A stretch of 64,000 nucleotides of DNA from an uncultured Clostridium sp. (GCA_934438135.1 CAKSBP010000014.1:7038-71037), one strand, 5' to 3'; positions 1 to 9,271 are shown, counted from the stretch's first letter. Notes: a model not told the origin generated them from the letters alone. Translations and numbers: made by a program.

Positions 1-1391
1 CAGCACTTAGAACAGCCGATTCCGGTTACCTGACAAGACGTCTTGTTGATGTATCTCAGGAATTAATTATTCGCGAAACAGACTGTTGTGCAGATAAAGA
101 TATGATTCCTGGTATGTGGATTAAAGCATTCACAGATGGTAAAGAGCTTATTGAAAGTCTGGAAGAAAGAATTACAGGAAGATACTCCTGCGAATCTATC
201 TATGATGACAATGGTGAGTTAATTGTAAAAGCAAACCATATGATTACACCAAAACGTGCAGCGAAAGTTGTAAAGACAAAGGCAATCATGGAACAGGGTG
301 ATAACGCACGAGTTAAGATTCGTACTATTTTAACATGTAAATCCCACATTGGTGTCTGTGCAAAATGCTATGGTGCAAATATGGCAACTGGTGAGGCAGT
401 TCAGGTCGGTGAAGCAGTTGGTATTATTGCTGCTCAGTCTATCGGTGAACCAGGTACACAGCTTACAATGCGTACTTTCCATACAGGTGGTGTAGCCGGG
501 GACGATATCACACAGGGTCTTCCTCGTGTTGAGGAACTTTTCGAGGCCAGAAAACCAAAGGGTCTTGCGATTATCGCAGAATTTGGTGGAACGGTTTCTA
601 TCAGTGATACGAAGAAAAAACGTGAAGTTATCGTAACAAATGCAGAAACAGCAGAATCCAAGGCATATTTAATTCCTTATGGTTCCAGAATTAAAGTTCT
701 GGAAGGTCAGGTAATTGAAGCTGGTGATGAACTGACAGAAGGTAGTGTAAATCCTCATGATATCCTTAAAATTAAGGGCGTTCGTGCGGTACAGGATTAC
801 ATGATTCAGGAAGTTCAGCGAGTATACCGTTTACAGGGTGTAGAAATCAATGATAAACACGTTGAGGTTATCGTTCGCCAGATGCTAAAGAAAATCAGGG
901 TTGAAAACAATGGAGATTCTGAATTCTTACCAGGAACATTAGTAGATGCTCTTGAATTTGAAGATGAAGTGGAAAGACTTGAAAAAGAAGGAAAAGAAGC
1001 TCCAGAAGGAAAACAGGTTATGCTTGGTATTACAAAAGCATCTCTTGCTACAAATTCTTTCTTATCTGCTGCTTCCTTCCAGGAAACAACAAAAGTATTA
1101 ACAGAAGCTGCAATCAAAGGTAAAGTAGATCCATTGGTTGGTTTGAAAGAAAACGTAATTCTTGGTAAGCTGATTCCAGCTGGTACAGGTATGAAACGTT
1201 ATCGTTGCGTTCAGCTTGATACAGATACAAAGAAGGATATCGTAATTGCTGATGACTATGCAGAAGAAGATTTAGGAGACGACATTATCTGTGATTACAA
1301 TAATGACGTTGCTATGGATTCTTTTGATGATTTCTCCGACGATATGGGAGAAGAAATCTCATTAGACAGCGATGATTCTGATGAAGAATAG
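1..1391 (+). CDS. rpoC: RNA polymerase beta' subunit, C-terminal part (5' end outside window)
   Basis: This is the last 462 or so residues of the largest subunit of the core RNA polymerase. The frame is open from base 3, so the ATG at 102 is internal and the gene continues upstream of the window. The bridge-helix motif TADSGYLTRRLVDV is readable in the first 60 bases. The second zinc site follows (CKSHIGVCAKC from about base 336), then the trigger-loop motif IGEPGTQLTMRTFHTGG near 440-490. The tail is very acidic (DSDDSDEE). A hairpin terminator follows 31 bases after the stop, so transcription of the rpoBC unit probably ends here. Confidence 0.98.
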   Translation, partial: ALRTADSGYLTRRLVDVSQELIIRETDCCADKDMIPGMWIKAFTDGKELIESLEERITGRYSCESIYDDNGELIVKANHMITPKRAAKVVKTKAIMEQGDNARVKIRTILTCKSHIGVCAKCYGANMATGEAVQVGEAVGIIAAQSIGEPGTQLTMRTFHTGGVAGDDITQGLPRVEELFEARKPKGLAIIAEFGGTVSISDTKKKREVIVTNAETAESKAYLIPYGSRIKVLEGQVIEAGDELTEGSVNPHDILKIKGVRAVQDYMIQEVQRVYRLQGVEINDKHVEVIVRQMLKKIRVENNGDSEFLPGTLVDALEFEDEVERLEKEGKEAPEGKQVMLGITKASLATNSFLSAASFQETTKVLTEAAIKGKVDPLVGLKENVILGKLIPAGTGMKRYRCVQLDTDTKKDIVIADDYAEEDLGDDIICDYNNDVAMDSFDDFSDDMGEEISLDSDDSDEE

Positions 1392-1422
1392 ATAATACGC
1401 AGGCAGTAATGTCTGTGTGAAA

Positions 1423-1457
1423 GCCGCTCTTCCGGGAAACTGGGAGGGCGGTTTTTT
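1423..1457 (+). terminator. Rho-independent terminator of rpoC
   Basis: An 11-bp GC-rich stem with three G-U pairs (1423-1433 with 1442-1452) and an 8-base loop is followed by six T. It separates rpoC from the next two genes, so these are not simply read through from rpoBC. Confidence 0.85.
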
Positions 1458-1489
1458 ACATACAATAGAATCGATTATCTAATAAATTT

Positions 1490-1519
1490 TTGTGTCGGAG
1501 CAGTCATATCTGTTATAAT
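1490..1519 (+). promoter_or_regulatory. Probable sigma-A promoter for the dehydrogenase-esterase pair
   Basis: A perfect TATAAT at 1514-1519 is preceded by a weak TTGTGT at 1490-1495 with an 18-base spacer. It sits just after the rpoC terminator and about 37 bases before the dehydrogenase start. Confidence 0.6.
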
Positions 1520-1555
1520 ACAATCAGAAATCAGAGAATGGAGGAACAGGAAAAC

Positions 1556-2512
1556 ATGAAAATTGTATTTCTTGAGACAGATACTTTGGGAAGCGGTATT
1601 AACTATCAGCCATTTGAACAGTTTGGTGAAGTCGTGTTATATGCAAAGTCTGATATCCGAAATGTTGAAGAACGTGTAAAGGATGCGGAGATTGTTGTTG
1701 TAAATAAGCTTCTTATGAATGCAGAAACATTAAGAACTGCGCAAAATCTGAAACTTATTTGTGTAACAGCAACGGGAACCAACAACATTGATTTTGCTTA
1801 TACAAATCAGAAAGGAATTACGGTTACGAATGTAAAGGGCTATTCTACAGCCACAGTAGTGCAGCATACATTTGCGTTATATTTCTACCTGATGGAGCAT
1901 CTTCCATATTATGTGAACTATGTAGCCAGCGGAGAATATGTAAAGTCGTCCATGTTTACCCATTTCGGAATGGGATTTCATGATTTATGTGGAATGACCT
2001 GGGGAATTGTAGGACTGGGAGAAATCGGCCGAGGAGTTGCGGCTATTGCAAAGGCGTTTGGCTGTCGTGTGGTTTATTATTCGGCATCGGGTAGAAGTCA
2101 GGACGTAGAATATGAAAGAGTAGAGTTTAATGAATTGCTCGTACAGAGCGATGTGATTTCTATCCATGCACCACTTACTGAGAAGACAGAAAATTTATTT
2201 GATGACAAAGCATTTGATAAAATGAAATCATCAGCCTGTCTGATTAATGTGGGTAGAGGTCCGATTGTAAATGAGGAAGACTTAAAAGATGCTTTAAATG
2301 AAGGAAAAATTGCAGGGGCCGCACTGGATGTATTAAGTGTAGAACCGATGCGTGCAGATAATCCACTGTTACAGGTAATGGAGAAAGACAGACTTGTGAT
2401 AACACCGCATATCGCCTGGGCAAGTTTTGAGGCAAGGAAAAGATTATTAGAAGAGGTAGTTCTTAATATAAAAGCATTTGAAAATGGAGAGGAGCGGAAT
2501 GTAGTCCGATGA
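1556..2512 (+). CDS. D-2-hydroxyacid dehydrogenase (NAD(P)-dependent)
   Basis: A 318-residue enzyme of the D-isomer-specific 2-hydroxyacid dehydrogenase family, which reduces 2-oxoacids such as hydroxypyruvate to D-2-hydroxyacids. The nucleotide-binding motif GLGEIGRG is clear, and the catalytic triad is present: Arg in NVGRGPIVNE, Glu in LSVEPM and His in ITPHIAWAS. The ATG at 1556 is chosen because GGAGG lies at 1540-1544; the reading frame is open further upstream but without a ribosome binding site. The aspartate that usually ends the second Rossmann strand is replaced by a YYSASGR stretch, so cofactor preference is uncertain. The gene overlaps the following esterase by 4 bases. The exact substrate cannot be told from sequence; glycerate or lactate dehydrogenase roles are possible. 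Confidence 0.88.
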   Translation: MKIVFLETDTLGSGINYQPFEQFGEVVLYAKSDIRNVEERVKDAEIVVVNKLLMNAETLRTAQNLKLICVTATGTNNIDFAYTNQKGITVTNVKGYSTATVVQHTFALYFYLMEHLPYYVNYVASGEYVKSSMFTHFGMGFHDLCGMTWGIVGLGEIGRGVAAIAKAFGCRVVYYSASGRSQDVEYERVEFNELLVQSDVISIHAPLTEKTENLFDDKAFDKMKSSACLINVGRGPIVNEEDLKDALNEGKIAGAALDVLSVEPMRADNPLLQVMEKDRLVITPHIAWASFEARKRLLEEVVLNIKAFENGEERNVVR

Positions 2513-3348
2513 TTTGCGAAACGATAAAACTGGAAGTACCTTATGAAAAATATGAGTGTAAGAAGATAGGAAAGCCTGCTGTATTGAATACGTATATCTT
2601 AAGAGATTATCCACACAATCATATCGTAAAAATGCGTCCAGCAGTGATTATCTGCCCTGGCGGTGGATATGAACATGTATCTGAGCGGGAGGCAGAGCCT
2701 GTAGCAGTTCAGTTTAATGCAATGGGATATCATGCTTTTGTACTCAATTACAGTGTAAAAGGGGAAGGTATATATCCCGCACCTATGCTGGAACTGGCAA
2801 AAGCAGTTCTTACTGTAAGAGAAAATGCGGAGAACTGGCATATAGATAAAAATAAAGTTCTGGTATGCGGATTTTCTGCTGGAGGACATCTAGCGGCTTA
2901 TCTGGGAACCTGCTACGAAGAAGATTATTTAAGTGAGGCATTTCAGGTTACTTCAGAGGCACTTAGGCCAGATGGAATCATTCTGTCTTATCCAGTTATT
3001 ACATCTGGTGAGTATGCCCACCGAGAATCTTTTGAAAATCTGCTAGGGGATCGGTATCAGGAACTTGTGGAATCCGTTTCCCTGGAAAAGAGAGTAACAA
3101 AGAACACACCAAAGACATTTTTGTGGACAACAATGACAGACGATACGGTTCCGGTGGAAAACTCCCTTATGCTGATTAGCGCATACCGAAAGGAGGGAGT
3201 ATCTATGGAAGCACATCTTTTTCCAGCCGGAAGGCACGGTATGTCTATCTGCACAGAAGAAACATCGGTAAAATCAGATAAGTCAGATATAAATGAGGCG
3301 TGTCAGGCATGGATTCCACTGGTAAGAAAGTGGATGGAAGAATTTTAG
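2509..3348 (+). CDS. Alpha/beta hydrolase, acetyl-xylan-esterase-like
   Basis: A 279-residue cytoplasmic alpha/beta hydrolase without a signal peptide. The oxyanion-hole motif CPGGGY is near residue 50, the nucleophile elbow is GFSAGGH, and the likely Asp and His of the triad lie in TDDTVPVENS and AGRHGMS. The pattern matches small esterases that remove acetyl or similar groups from sugars. Its start overlaps the dehydrogenase stop as ATGA, so the two are probably translationally coupled and may act in one small-molecule pathway. The physiological substrate is unknown. Acetylated plant oligosaccharides are a plausible guess for a gut Lachnospiraceae, but this is inference. Confidence 0.85.
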   Translation: MICETIKLEVPYEKYECKKIGKPAVLNTYILRDYPHNHIVKMRPAVIICPGGGYEHVSEREAEPVAVQFNAMGYHAFVLNYSVKGEGIYPAPMLELAKAVLTVRENAENWHIDKNKVLVCGFSAGGHLAAYLGTCYEEDYLSEAFQVTSEALRPDGIILSYPVITSGEYAHRESFENLLGDRYQELVESVSLEKRVTKNTPKTFLWTTMTDDTVPVENSLMLISAYRKEGVSMEAHLFPAGRHGMSICTEETSVKSDKSDINEACQAWIPLVRKWMEEF

Positions 3349-3381
3349 TTAAAAATAATCAAAAATCAAAAAACTCATGTG

Positions 3382-3410
3382 TTGACAACATTTTAATTTA
3401 GGGATATAAT
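3382..3410 (+). promoter_or_regulatory. Strong sigma-A promoter of the str operon
   Basis: TTGACA at 3382-3387 and TATAAT at 3405-3410 with a 17-base spacer: a perfect consensus, 122 bases before rpsL. It is expected to drive rpsL-rpsG-fusA-tuf. Confidence 0.93.
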
Positions 3411-3532
3411 AATCAAGCATGCGTTTTGTATGTACGATATAATGAATGCCAGTGTCATCAACCTAACACTGGGACAAGTTATTATCCGAAAAATAATGAA
3501 TCATATGAAAATACCGCAGGAGGTGAAAATTA

Positions 3533-3952
3533 ATGCCAACTTTTAACCAATTAGTTAGAAAAGGAAGAAAGACAGTTGAGAAGAAATCTACTTCTCCAGC
3601 ATTACAGAAGGGTTATAACTCTTTAAATAAGAAATCAATCGATGCATCCGCTCCACAGAAGAGAGGTGTATGTACTGCTGTTAGAACTGCAACTCCTAAG
3701 AAACCTAATTCAGCTCTTAGAAAGATTGCCAGAGTTCGTCTTTCCAATGGTATTGAAGTAACAAGTTATATCCCAGGTGAAGGCCACAACTTACAGGAAC
3801 ATAGTGTTGTTCTTATCAGAGGTGGTAGAGTAAAGGATTTACCAGGTACTCGTTATCATATCGTCAGAGGTACACTTGATACAGCTGGTGTAGCTAAGAG
3901 AAGACAGGCGCGTTCTAAATATGGTGCTAAGAGACCTAAGGACGCAAAATAG
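3533..3952 (+). CDS. rpsL: 30S ribosomal protein S12 (uS12)
   Basis: S12 sits at the decoding centre of the small subunit. The 139 residues contain the decoding loop PKKPNSALRK (residues 55-64) and the second conserved loop GGRVKDLPGTRYH. The lysines where streptomycin-resistance changes usually fall are both lysine, so the sequence looks like a sensitive type. The protein is about 15 residues longer than the E. coli one because of an insertion between residues 20 and 40, as is usual in Firmicutes. A strong AGGAGGTG precedes the ATG. The gene is the first of the str operon. Confidence 0.98.
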   Translation: MPTFNQLVRKGRKTVEKKSTSPALQKGYNSLNKKSIDASAPQKRGVCTAVRTATPKKPNSALRKIARVRLSNGIEVTSYIPGEGHNLQEHSVVLIRGGRVKDLPGTRYHIVRGTLDTAGVAKRRQARSKYGAKRPKDAK

Positions 3953-4199
3953 AAACAATAGAATAAGGTTATATCACTAATTCAAGAAAAGTGCCGTATT
4001 AATTTTTGCTTTAAAAGAAAAGCTTATGGTTTTCTTATCCTGAAAGGTTGCAGGTGTAATAATACCACACTTCATTTAGAGATAGATAATTAAGACGAGC
4101 ACGGACACAGGAATAATGTGAGTACCTATGATTTAATGAATGACTTAACACAAGAGTCTTAAAGATTCTGGTTAAGTAAGTATTAAGGAGGGAAGAAAC
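3953..4199 (+). promoter_or_regulatory. Structured rpsL-rpsG spacer, possible S7 control site
   Basis: This 247-base untranslated spacer holds a hairpin at about 4013-4036 (AAGAAAA with TTTTCTT) and a 7-bp stem ACTTAAC/GTTAAGT (4143-4149 with 4171-4177) directly before the rpsG ribosome binding site. In E. coli, S7 represses its operon by binding the rpsL-rpsG spacer. An analogous role here is inference from position only. Confidence 0.4.
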
Positions 4200-4670
4200 G
4201 TGCCACGTAAAGGACATATTCAAAAAAGAGACGTTTTAGCAGATCCAGTATACAAGAATAAGGTTGTTACAAAGCTTATCAATAACATTATGTTAGATGG
4301 TAAGAGAGGTACTGCTCAGAAAATTGTATACGGTGCATTTGAAAAAGTTGCAGAGAAGACTGGAAAGGATGCCTTAGAGGTATTCGATGAAGCTATGAAC
4401 AACGTTATGCCTGTATTAGAAGTTAAGGCAAGACGTATCGGTGGAGCAACTTATCAGGTACCAATCGAAGTTAGAGCTGACAGAAGACAGGCATTAGCTC
4501 TTCGCTGGTTAACTTTATATTCTCGTAAAAGAGGAGAAAAGACTCAGGAAGAAAGACTTGCTAATGAGATTTTAGATGCTGCTAACAACACTGGTGCATC
4601 TGTAAAGAAAAAAGAAGATATGCACAAAATGGCAGAAGCAAACAAAGCATTTGCACACTATCGCTGGTAA
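4200..4670 (+). CDS. rpsG: 30S ribosomal protein S7 (uS7)
   Basis: S7 nucleates assembly of the 30S head and contacts the E-site tRNA. The 156-residue product starts with PRKGHIQKRDVL after the initiator and keeps the family block ARRIGGATYQVPIEVR near residues 79-94. Translation begins at GTG 4200, fixed by AAGGAGGG about 8 bases upstream and by the universal N-terminus. Length is normal. The long hairpin-bearing spacer before it and the use of GTG suggest that initiation here is tuned separately from rpsL. Confidence 0.98.
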   Translation: MPRKGHIQKRDVLADPVYKNKVVTKLINNIMLDGKRGTAQKIVYGAFEKVAEKTGKDALEVFDEAMNNVMPVLEVKARRIGGATYQVPIEVRADRRQALALRWLTLYSRKRGEKTQEERLANEILDAANNTGASVKKKEDMHKMAEANKAFAHYRW

Positions 4671-4853
4671 TCAGAGATTTTGTCTCTGTAGAGCTTCGGT
4701 TCCGCAAACTTTGGCTTCGGTCAAAAAATGTATATCCGTCAGTTTTACAATGTATAAAATATTAAAAACTGTACAGATTTAATATGTAAGAATCGGTAGC
4801 TTTGTTATGGGGCTGCCGTTTCTGAGCATAATTTAATTAAGGAGGAAATACCC

Positions 4854-6977
4854 TTGGCTGGAAGAGAATATCCGTTAGAGAGAACCAGAAATATTGGTAT
4901 TATGGCTCATATTGATGCTGGTAAAACAACATTAACAGAGCGTATCCTGTATTATACTGGTGTTAACTATAAAATCGGTGATACTCATGAAGGTACTGCT
5001 ACCATGGACTGGATGGAGCAGGAACAGGAAAGAGGTATCACAATTACTTCAGCAGCTACAACTTGTCACTGGACAGAGCAGGAAAACTGCAAACCAAAGG
5101 AAGGCGCTTTAGAGCATCGTATCAATATCATTGATACACCGGGACACGTTGACTTCACAGTTGAAGTTGAACGTTCACTTCGTGTACTTGATGGTGCTGT
5201 TGGTGTGTTCTGTGCTAAAGGTGGAGTTGAACCACAGTCCGAAAATGTATGGCGTCAGGCTGACACATACAATGTACCTCGTATGGCATTCATTAATAAG
5301 ATGGATATCCTGGGTGCAAACTTCTACAATGCCGTTGACCAGATCAAAACAAGATTAGGTAAAAACGCGATTGTTCTTCAGTTACCAATTGGTAAAGAAG
5401 ATGATTTCAAAGGAATTGTTGATTTATTTGAAATGAAAGCATACATCTATAATGACGATAAGGGCGAAGATATTTCTATTGTAGAAATCCCAGACGACAT
5501 GAAAGATGATGCTGAATTATATAGAAGTGAATTAATAGAAAAAATCTGCGAATTAGACGATGATTTAATGATGCAGTATCTTGAAGGCGAAGAACCAACC
5601 GTTGAAGAGATGAAAAAAGTTTTAAGAAAAGCTACATGTGAATGTACAGCTGTTCCTGTTTGCTGTGGTTCTGCATACAGAAATAAAGGTGTACAGAAAT
5701 TACTTGATGCTATTCTTGAATATATGCCATCTCCACTTGACATCCCTCCTATCGAAGGTGTTGATGAAGACGGAAATGAAGTTGTAAGACATTCTTCTGA
5801 TGAAGAACCTTTCTCAGCTTTAGCATTTAAGATTATGGCCGATCCATTCGTTGGTAAGCTTGCATTTTTCCGTGTTTACTCTGGTTCTATGAAATCAGGT
5901 TCCTATGTGTTAAATGCTACTAAGAATAAGAAAGAACGTGTTGGACGTATCTTACAGATGCATGCAAATAAGAGACATGAACTTGATGTTGTTTACTCCG
6001 GTGATATCGCAGCTGCTGTTGGATTCAAAGTAACAACAACAGGTGATACAATCTGTGATGAACAGCATCCAGTTATTCTTGAATCTATGGAATTCCCAGA
6101 ACCAGTTATCGAGTTAGCTATTGAGCCTAAGACAAAAGCTGGTCAGGGTAAAATGGGTGAAGCTTTAGCGAAACTTGCTGAAGAAGATCCTACATTCCGT
6201 GCTCATACAGATCAGGAAACAGGACAGACAATCATCGCTGGTATGGGTGAACTTCACCTTGAAATCATCGTTGACCGTCTTCTTCGTGAGTTTAAGGTAG
6301 AAGCTAATGTAGGTGCACCTCAGGTTGCTTACAAAGAAGCTATCACAAAACCAGTTGAAGTTGACAGCAAATATGCAAAACAGTCCGGTGGTCGTGGTCA
6401 GTATGGTCATTGTAAAGTTAAGTTTACACCAATGGATCCAAATGGTGAAGAAACATTCAAGTTTGAATCTACAGTAGTTGGTGGTGCTATTCCTAAGGAA
6501 TATATCCCAGCTGTTGGCGAAGGTATTGAAGAAGCTACAAAAGCTGGTATCCTTGGTGGATTCCCAGTACTTGGTGTTAGTGCTAACGTATACGATGGTT
6601 CTTATCATGAAGTCGATTCAAGTGAAATGGCATTCCACATTGCTGGTTCCATGGCATTCAAGGAAGCTATGCAGAAAGGAAATCCAGTATTACTTGAACC
6701 TATTATGAAAGTAGAAGTAACAATGCCTGAAGAGTACATGGGAGATGTTATTGGTGACATTAACTCTCGTCGTGGACGTATTGAAGGTATGGACGACTTA
6801 GGCGGTGGTAAAATCGTTCACGGTTATGTACCTCTTGCTGAAATGTTTGGTTATTCTACAGACCTTCGTTCCAAGACTCAGGGACGTGGTAATTACTCCA
6901 TGTTCTTCGAGAAATATGAACAGGTTCCAAAGTCTGTTCAGGAAAAGATTTTGTCCGCTAAAAATAGCGACAAATAA
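4854..6977 (+). CDS. fusA: Elongation factor G
   Basis: EF-G is the GTPase that drives translocation of tRNA and mRNA on the ribosome. The 707-residue product has the complete G-domain set: P-loop AHIDAGKTT (from residue 17), the switch I element RGITI, DTPGHVDF and NKMD. It continues with the domain II-V architecture. The start is TTG 4854, supported by AAGGAGG about 10 bases before it and by the conserved N-terminus. The 183-base spacer before it contains a 7-bp hairpin CGGTAGC/GCTGCCG near 4793-4818. Length and domains are normal, so this is the canonical str-operon copy. Confidence 0.98.
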   Translation: MAGREYPLERTRNIGIMAHIDAGKTTLTERILYYTGVNYKIGDTHEGTATMDWMEQEQERGITITSAATTCHWTEQENCKPKEGALEHRINIIDTPGHVDFTVEVERSLRVLDGAVGVFCAKGGVEPQSENVWRQADTYNVPRMAFINKMDILGANFYNAVDQIKTRLGKNAIVLQLPIGKEDDFKGIVDLFEMKAYIYNDDKGEDISIVEIPDDMKDDAELYRSELIEKICELDDDLMMQYLEGEEPTVEEMKKVLRKATCECTAVPVCCGSAYRNKGVQKLLDAILEYMPSPLDIPPIEGVDEDGNEVVRHSSDEEPFSALAFKIMADPFVGKLAFFRVYSGSMKSGSYVLNATKNKKERVGRILQMHANKRHELDVVYSGDIAAAVGFKVTTTGDTICDEQHPVILESMEFPEPVIELAIEPKTKAGQGKMGEALAKLAEEDPTFRAHTDQETGQTIIAGMGELHLEIIVDRLLREFKVEANVGAPQVAYKEAITKPVEVDSKYAKQSGGRGQYGHCKVKFTPMDPNGEETFKFESTVVGGAIPKEYIPAVGEGIEEATKAGILGGFPVLGVSANVYDGSYHEVDSSEMAFHIAGSMAFKEAMQKGNPVLLEPIMKVEVTMPEEYMGDVIGDINSRRGRIEGMDDLGGGKIVHGYVPLAEMFGYSTDLRSKTQGRGNYSMFFEKYEQVPKSVQEKILSAKNSDK

Positions 6978-7029
6978 TAGATATTTTGCTTGAAAATATT
7001 TCTAATATGAAATATAATTAGGCTTATAT

Positions 7030-7101
7030 GGCAATACTTCTAGTTAGAGAGGTATTGCCAACTGGAAACAATATCCGAAACTAACCTTGTATTGAACAAG
7101 G
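7030..7101 (+). promoter_or_regulatory. Two hairpins in the fusA-tuf spacer
   Basis: The 162-base spacer has an 8-bp perfect stem GGCAATAC/GTATTGCC (7030-7037 with 7052-7059) and a 6-bp stem CCTTGT/ACAAGG (7085-7090 with 7096-7101). Neither is followed by a T run, so they look like processing or stability elements rather than terminators. Confidence 0.5.
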
Positions 7102-7139
7102 AATATTAAATGTATTTATTTAAAGGAGGACGTTTAGAA

Positions 7140-8333
7140 ATGGCTAAAGCACATTTTGAGAGAACTAAACCACATTGTAATATTGGTACAATCGGTCACG
7201 TTGACCATGGTAAAACAACTTTAACAGCTGCTATCACAAAAACACTTAGTGAAAGAGTTGCAGGTAATGCAGCAGTAGATTTCGCTAACATCGATAAAGC
7301 TCCAGAAGAAAGAGAACGTGGTATCACAATTTCTACAGCTCACGTTGAGTATGAAACAGAAAACCGTCACTACGCTCACGTAGACTGCCCAGGACATGCC
7401 GATTATGTAAAGAACATGATCACAGGTGCTGCTCAGATGGATGGTGCTATCCTTGTTGTTGCTGCTACTGATGGTGTTATGGCTCAGACAAAAGAGCATA
7501 TCTTACTTTCCCGTCAGGTAGGTGTACCTTATATCGTAGTATTCATGAACAAATGTGATATGGTTGATGATCCAGAACTTCTTGAATTAGTTGAAATGGA
7601 AATCAGAGACTTATTATCCGAATATGACTTCCCAGGTGATGATACTCCAATCATCCAGGGTTCTGCTCTTAAAGCTCTTGAAGATCCAACAGGAGAATGG
7701 GGCGACAAAATCATGGAACTTATGGCAGCAGTTGATTCTTGGATTCCAGATCCACAGCGTGCTACAGATCAGCCATTCTTAATGCCTGTAGAAGATGTAT
7801 TCTCTATTACAGGTCGTGGTACTGTTGCAACAGGTCGTGTTGAACGTGGTGTTCTTCATATGTCTGATGAAGTTGAAATCGTTGGTATTCATGAAGAAAC
7901 TCGTAAAGTTGTTATTACAGGTATCGAAATGTTCCGTAAACTTCTTGATGAAGCTCAGGCTGGTGATAACATCGGTGCTCTTCTTCGTGGTGTTCAGAGA
8001 GACGAAATCGAAAGAGGACAGGTTCTTTGTAAACCAGGTTCAATCACATGCCACAAGAAATTTACAGCTCAGGTTTATGTATTAACAAAAGATGAAGGTG
8101 GACGTCATACACCTTTCTTCAATAACTACAGACCTCAGTTCTATTTCAGAACAACTGACGTAACTGGTGTTATCAACCTTCCAGAAGGTACAGAAATGTG
8201 CATGCCTGGTGATAACGTTGAAATGACAATCGAATTAATTCACCCAATCGCTATGGAACAGGGTCTTGGATTCGCTATCCGTGAAGGTGGACGTACAGTA
8301 GGTTCAGGTAAAGTTGCTAAGATTATTGAATAA
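7140..8333 (+). CDS. tuf: Elongation factor Tu
   Basis: EF-Tu delivers aminoacyl-tRNA to the ribosomal A site. The start at ATG 7140 is set by AAAGGAGGA at 7122-7130 and gives 397 residues, the usual length. All GTPase motifs are present: GHVDHGKT, RGITI, DCPGHADY, NKCD and the SALK loop. The reading frame is open a further 30 bases upstream, but those codons include the ribosome binding site. The gene ends the str operon and is followed by a strong terminator. In Bacillus tuf is followed closely by rpsJ; here 18 kb of other genes intervene. Confidence 0.98.
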   Translation: MAKAHFERTKPHCNIGTIGHVDHGKTTLTAAITKTLSERVAGNAAVDFANIDKAPEERERGITISTAHVEYETENRHYAHVDCPGHADYVKNMITGAAQMDGAILVVAATDGVMAQTKEHILLSRQVGVPYIVVFMNKCDMVDDPELLELVEMEIRDLLSEYDFPGDDTPIIQGSALKALEDPTGEWGDKIMELMAAVDSWIPDPQRATDQPFLMPVEDVFSITGRGTVATGRVERGVLHMSDEVEIVGIHEETRKVVITGIEMFRKLLDEAQAGDNIGALLRGVQRDEIERGQVLCKPGSITCHKKFTAQVYVLTKDEGGRHTPFFNNYRPQFYFRTTDVTGVINLPEGTEMCMPGDNVEMTIELIHPIAMEQGLGFAIREGGRTVGSGKVAKIIE

Positions 8334-8365
8334 TCTAAAACTGACTTTATAGAATTTATTTAAAT

Positions 8366-8407
8366 AAAAAGGCAGGGAAGATGCTTTGGCAGATTCCCTG
8401 CCTTTTT
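8366..8407 (+). terminator. Terminator of the str operon
   Basis: A perfect stem AAAAAGGCAGGGA with its complement (8366-8378 and about 8395-8407), with a further A-T pair inside, closes a 14-base loop and ends in five T. The A tract on the other side makes it potentially bidirectional. Confidence 0.93.
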
Positions 8408-8439
8408 ATGTGTGAAGAGAAATAAGAAAAATCTCCCAT

Positions 8440-9199
8440 ATGGATTTTTGGATTACAAATGCAAAGGGAGTAGATGTGAAAGCATTTGCTGTTGTTACCA
8501 GAGAAAATCAAGATTTGATATATGAATTTCTCTATATCTGGTGCAGCTTTGGCATCGTATGATGATTTTTTATACGATGAGCAGGAAAATGTAGTTACTG
8601 CCAGTGATATGCCAGTGACGGTAATGAGTAACAGTGGGACTTGGGAACGGATAGTTGGGACAAGCTTTGTATGTGCCAATGTTACCAGTATGGCGGTTAA
8701 TATGTTATGGAGTGGAAATAGAAAAGCTTCCTTGTCAGAGCAGTTTAAAGCGGAAGCAAAGGCAGAAGCTGTACTTAGAAGACCATGTCAGCATAAAAAG
8801 ATGGAGAAAGTGCTGCTGTTCCCAATGGAATCCGTTCCGTTAAATCATCTGGACAGACTAACTCAGTTCTCAGAGATTGCAGGTATGTTATCCCTACATA
8901 AGTGTGTGCTAAATGAACTCAGAGTCCAGACTTCTACAGGAGTACATTTAATTCCTGTTTATTCTGATTTTTTGGAAATAACATCCCTTCATATTGATTG
9001 TATTTATGTCAGTGATTTAAATTTCTTGCCAATAGAAGAACAATCTAAGTTATATAAAAAGCTTTTTGATACAGCGGCTTTGATGAATTGTAATTTGTCG
9101 TGTAGAGAAAAGCTATTAGATAATAATTTAGAGGCATATCGTGCGAAAAAAGGACTTATCAGCCAGCGATATGAATTTAGAGGAATTCTTCTTCCTTAG
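8440..9199 (+). pseudogene. Decayed gene with a subtilase-like catalytic-serine motif
   Basis: A 225-residue reading frame starts at ATG 8522, but it has no ribosome binding site and is preceded directly by an in-frame stop. Near its residues 35-55 it reads SNSGTWERIVGTSFVCANVT, which resembles the region around the catalytic serine of S8 subtilisin-like peptidases (GTSxAxPxVxG), without the usual proline. In the neighbouring frame from ATG 8440, bases 8440-8530 read KGVDVKAFAVVTRENQDLIY, which would fit just before that motif. A frameshift near 8520-8530 would join them. The last 140 residues match nothing I recognise. The Asp and His of an S8 triad are not visible, so this is best read as a truncated relic; an intact small protein of unknown function is the alternative. 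Confidence 0.45.
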
Positions 9200-9271
9200 A
9201 AAATTAGGTTCTGCAAGCTTTTAGCAAGGTTGCATTTTTATAATAATACAAAAGGAAGAGAGTGTGAGAAA

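Noticed and set aside
6165..6608. Leftward frame of 147 codons inside fusA
   Set aside because: Antisense shadow of a highly conserved gene, caused by its biased codon use.
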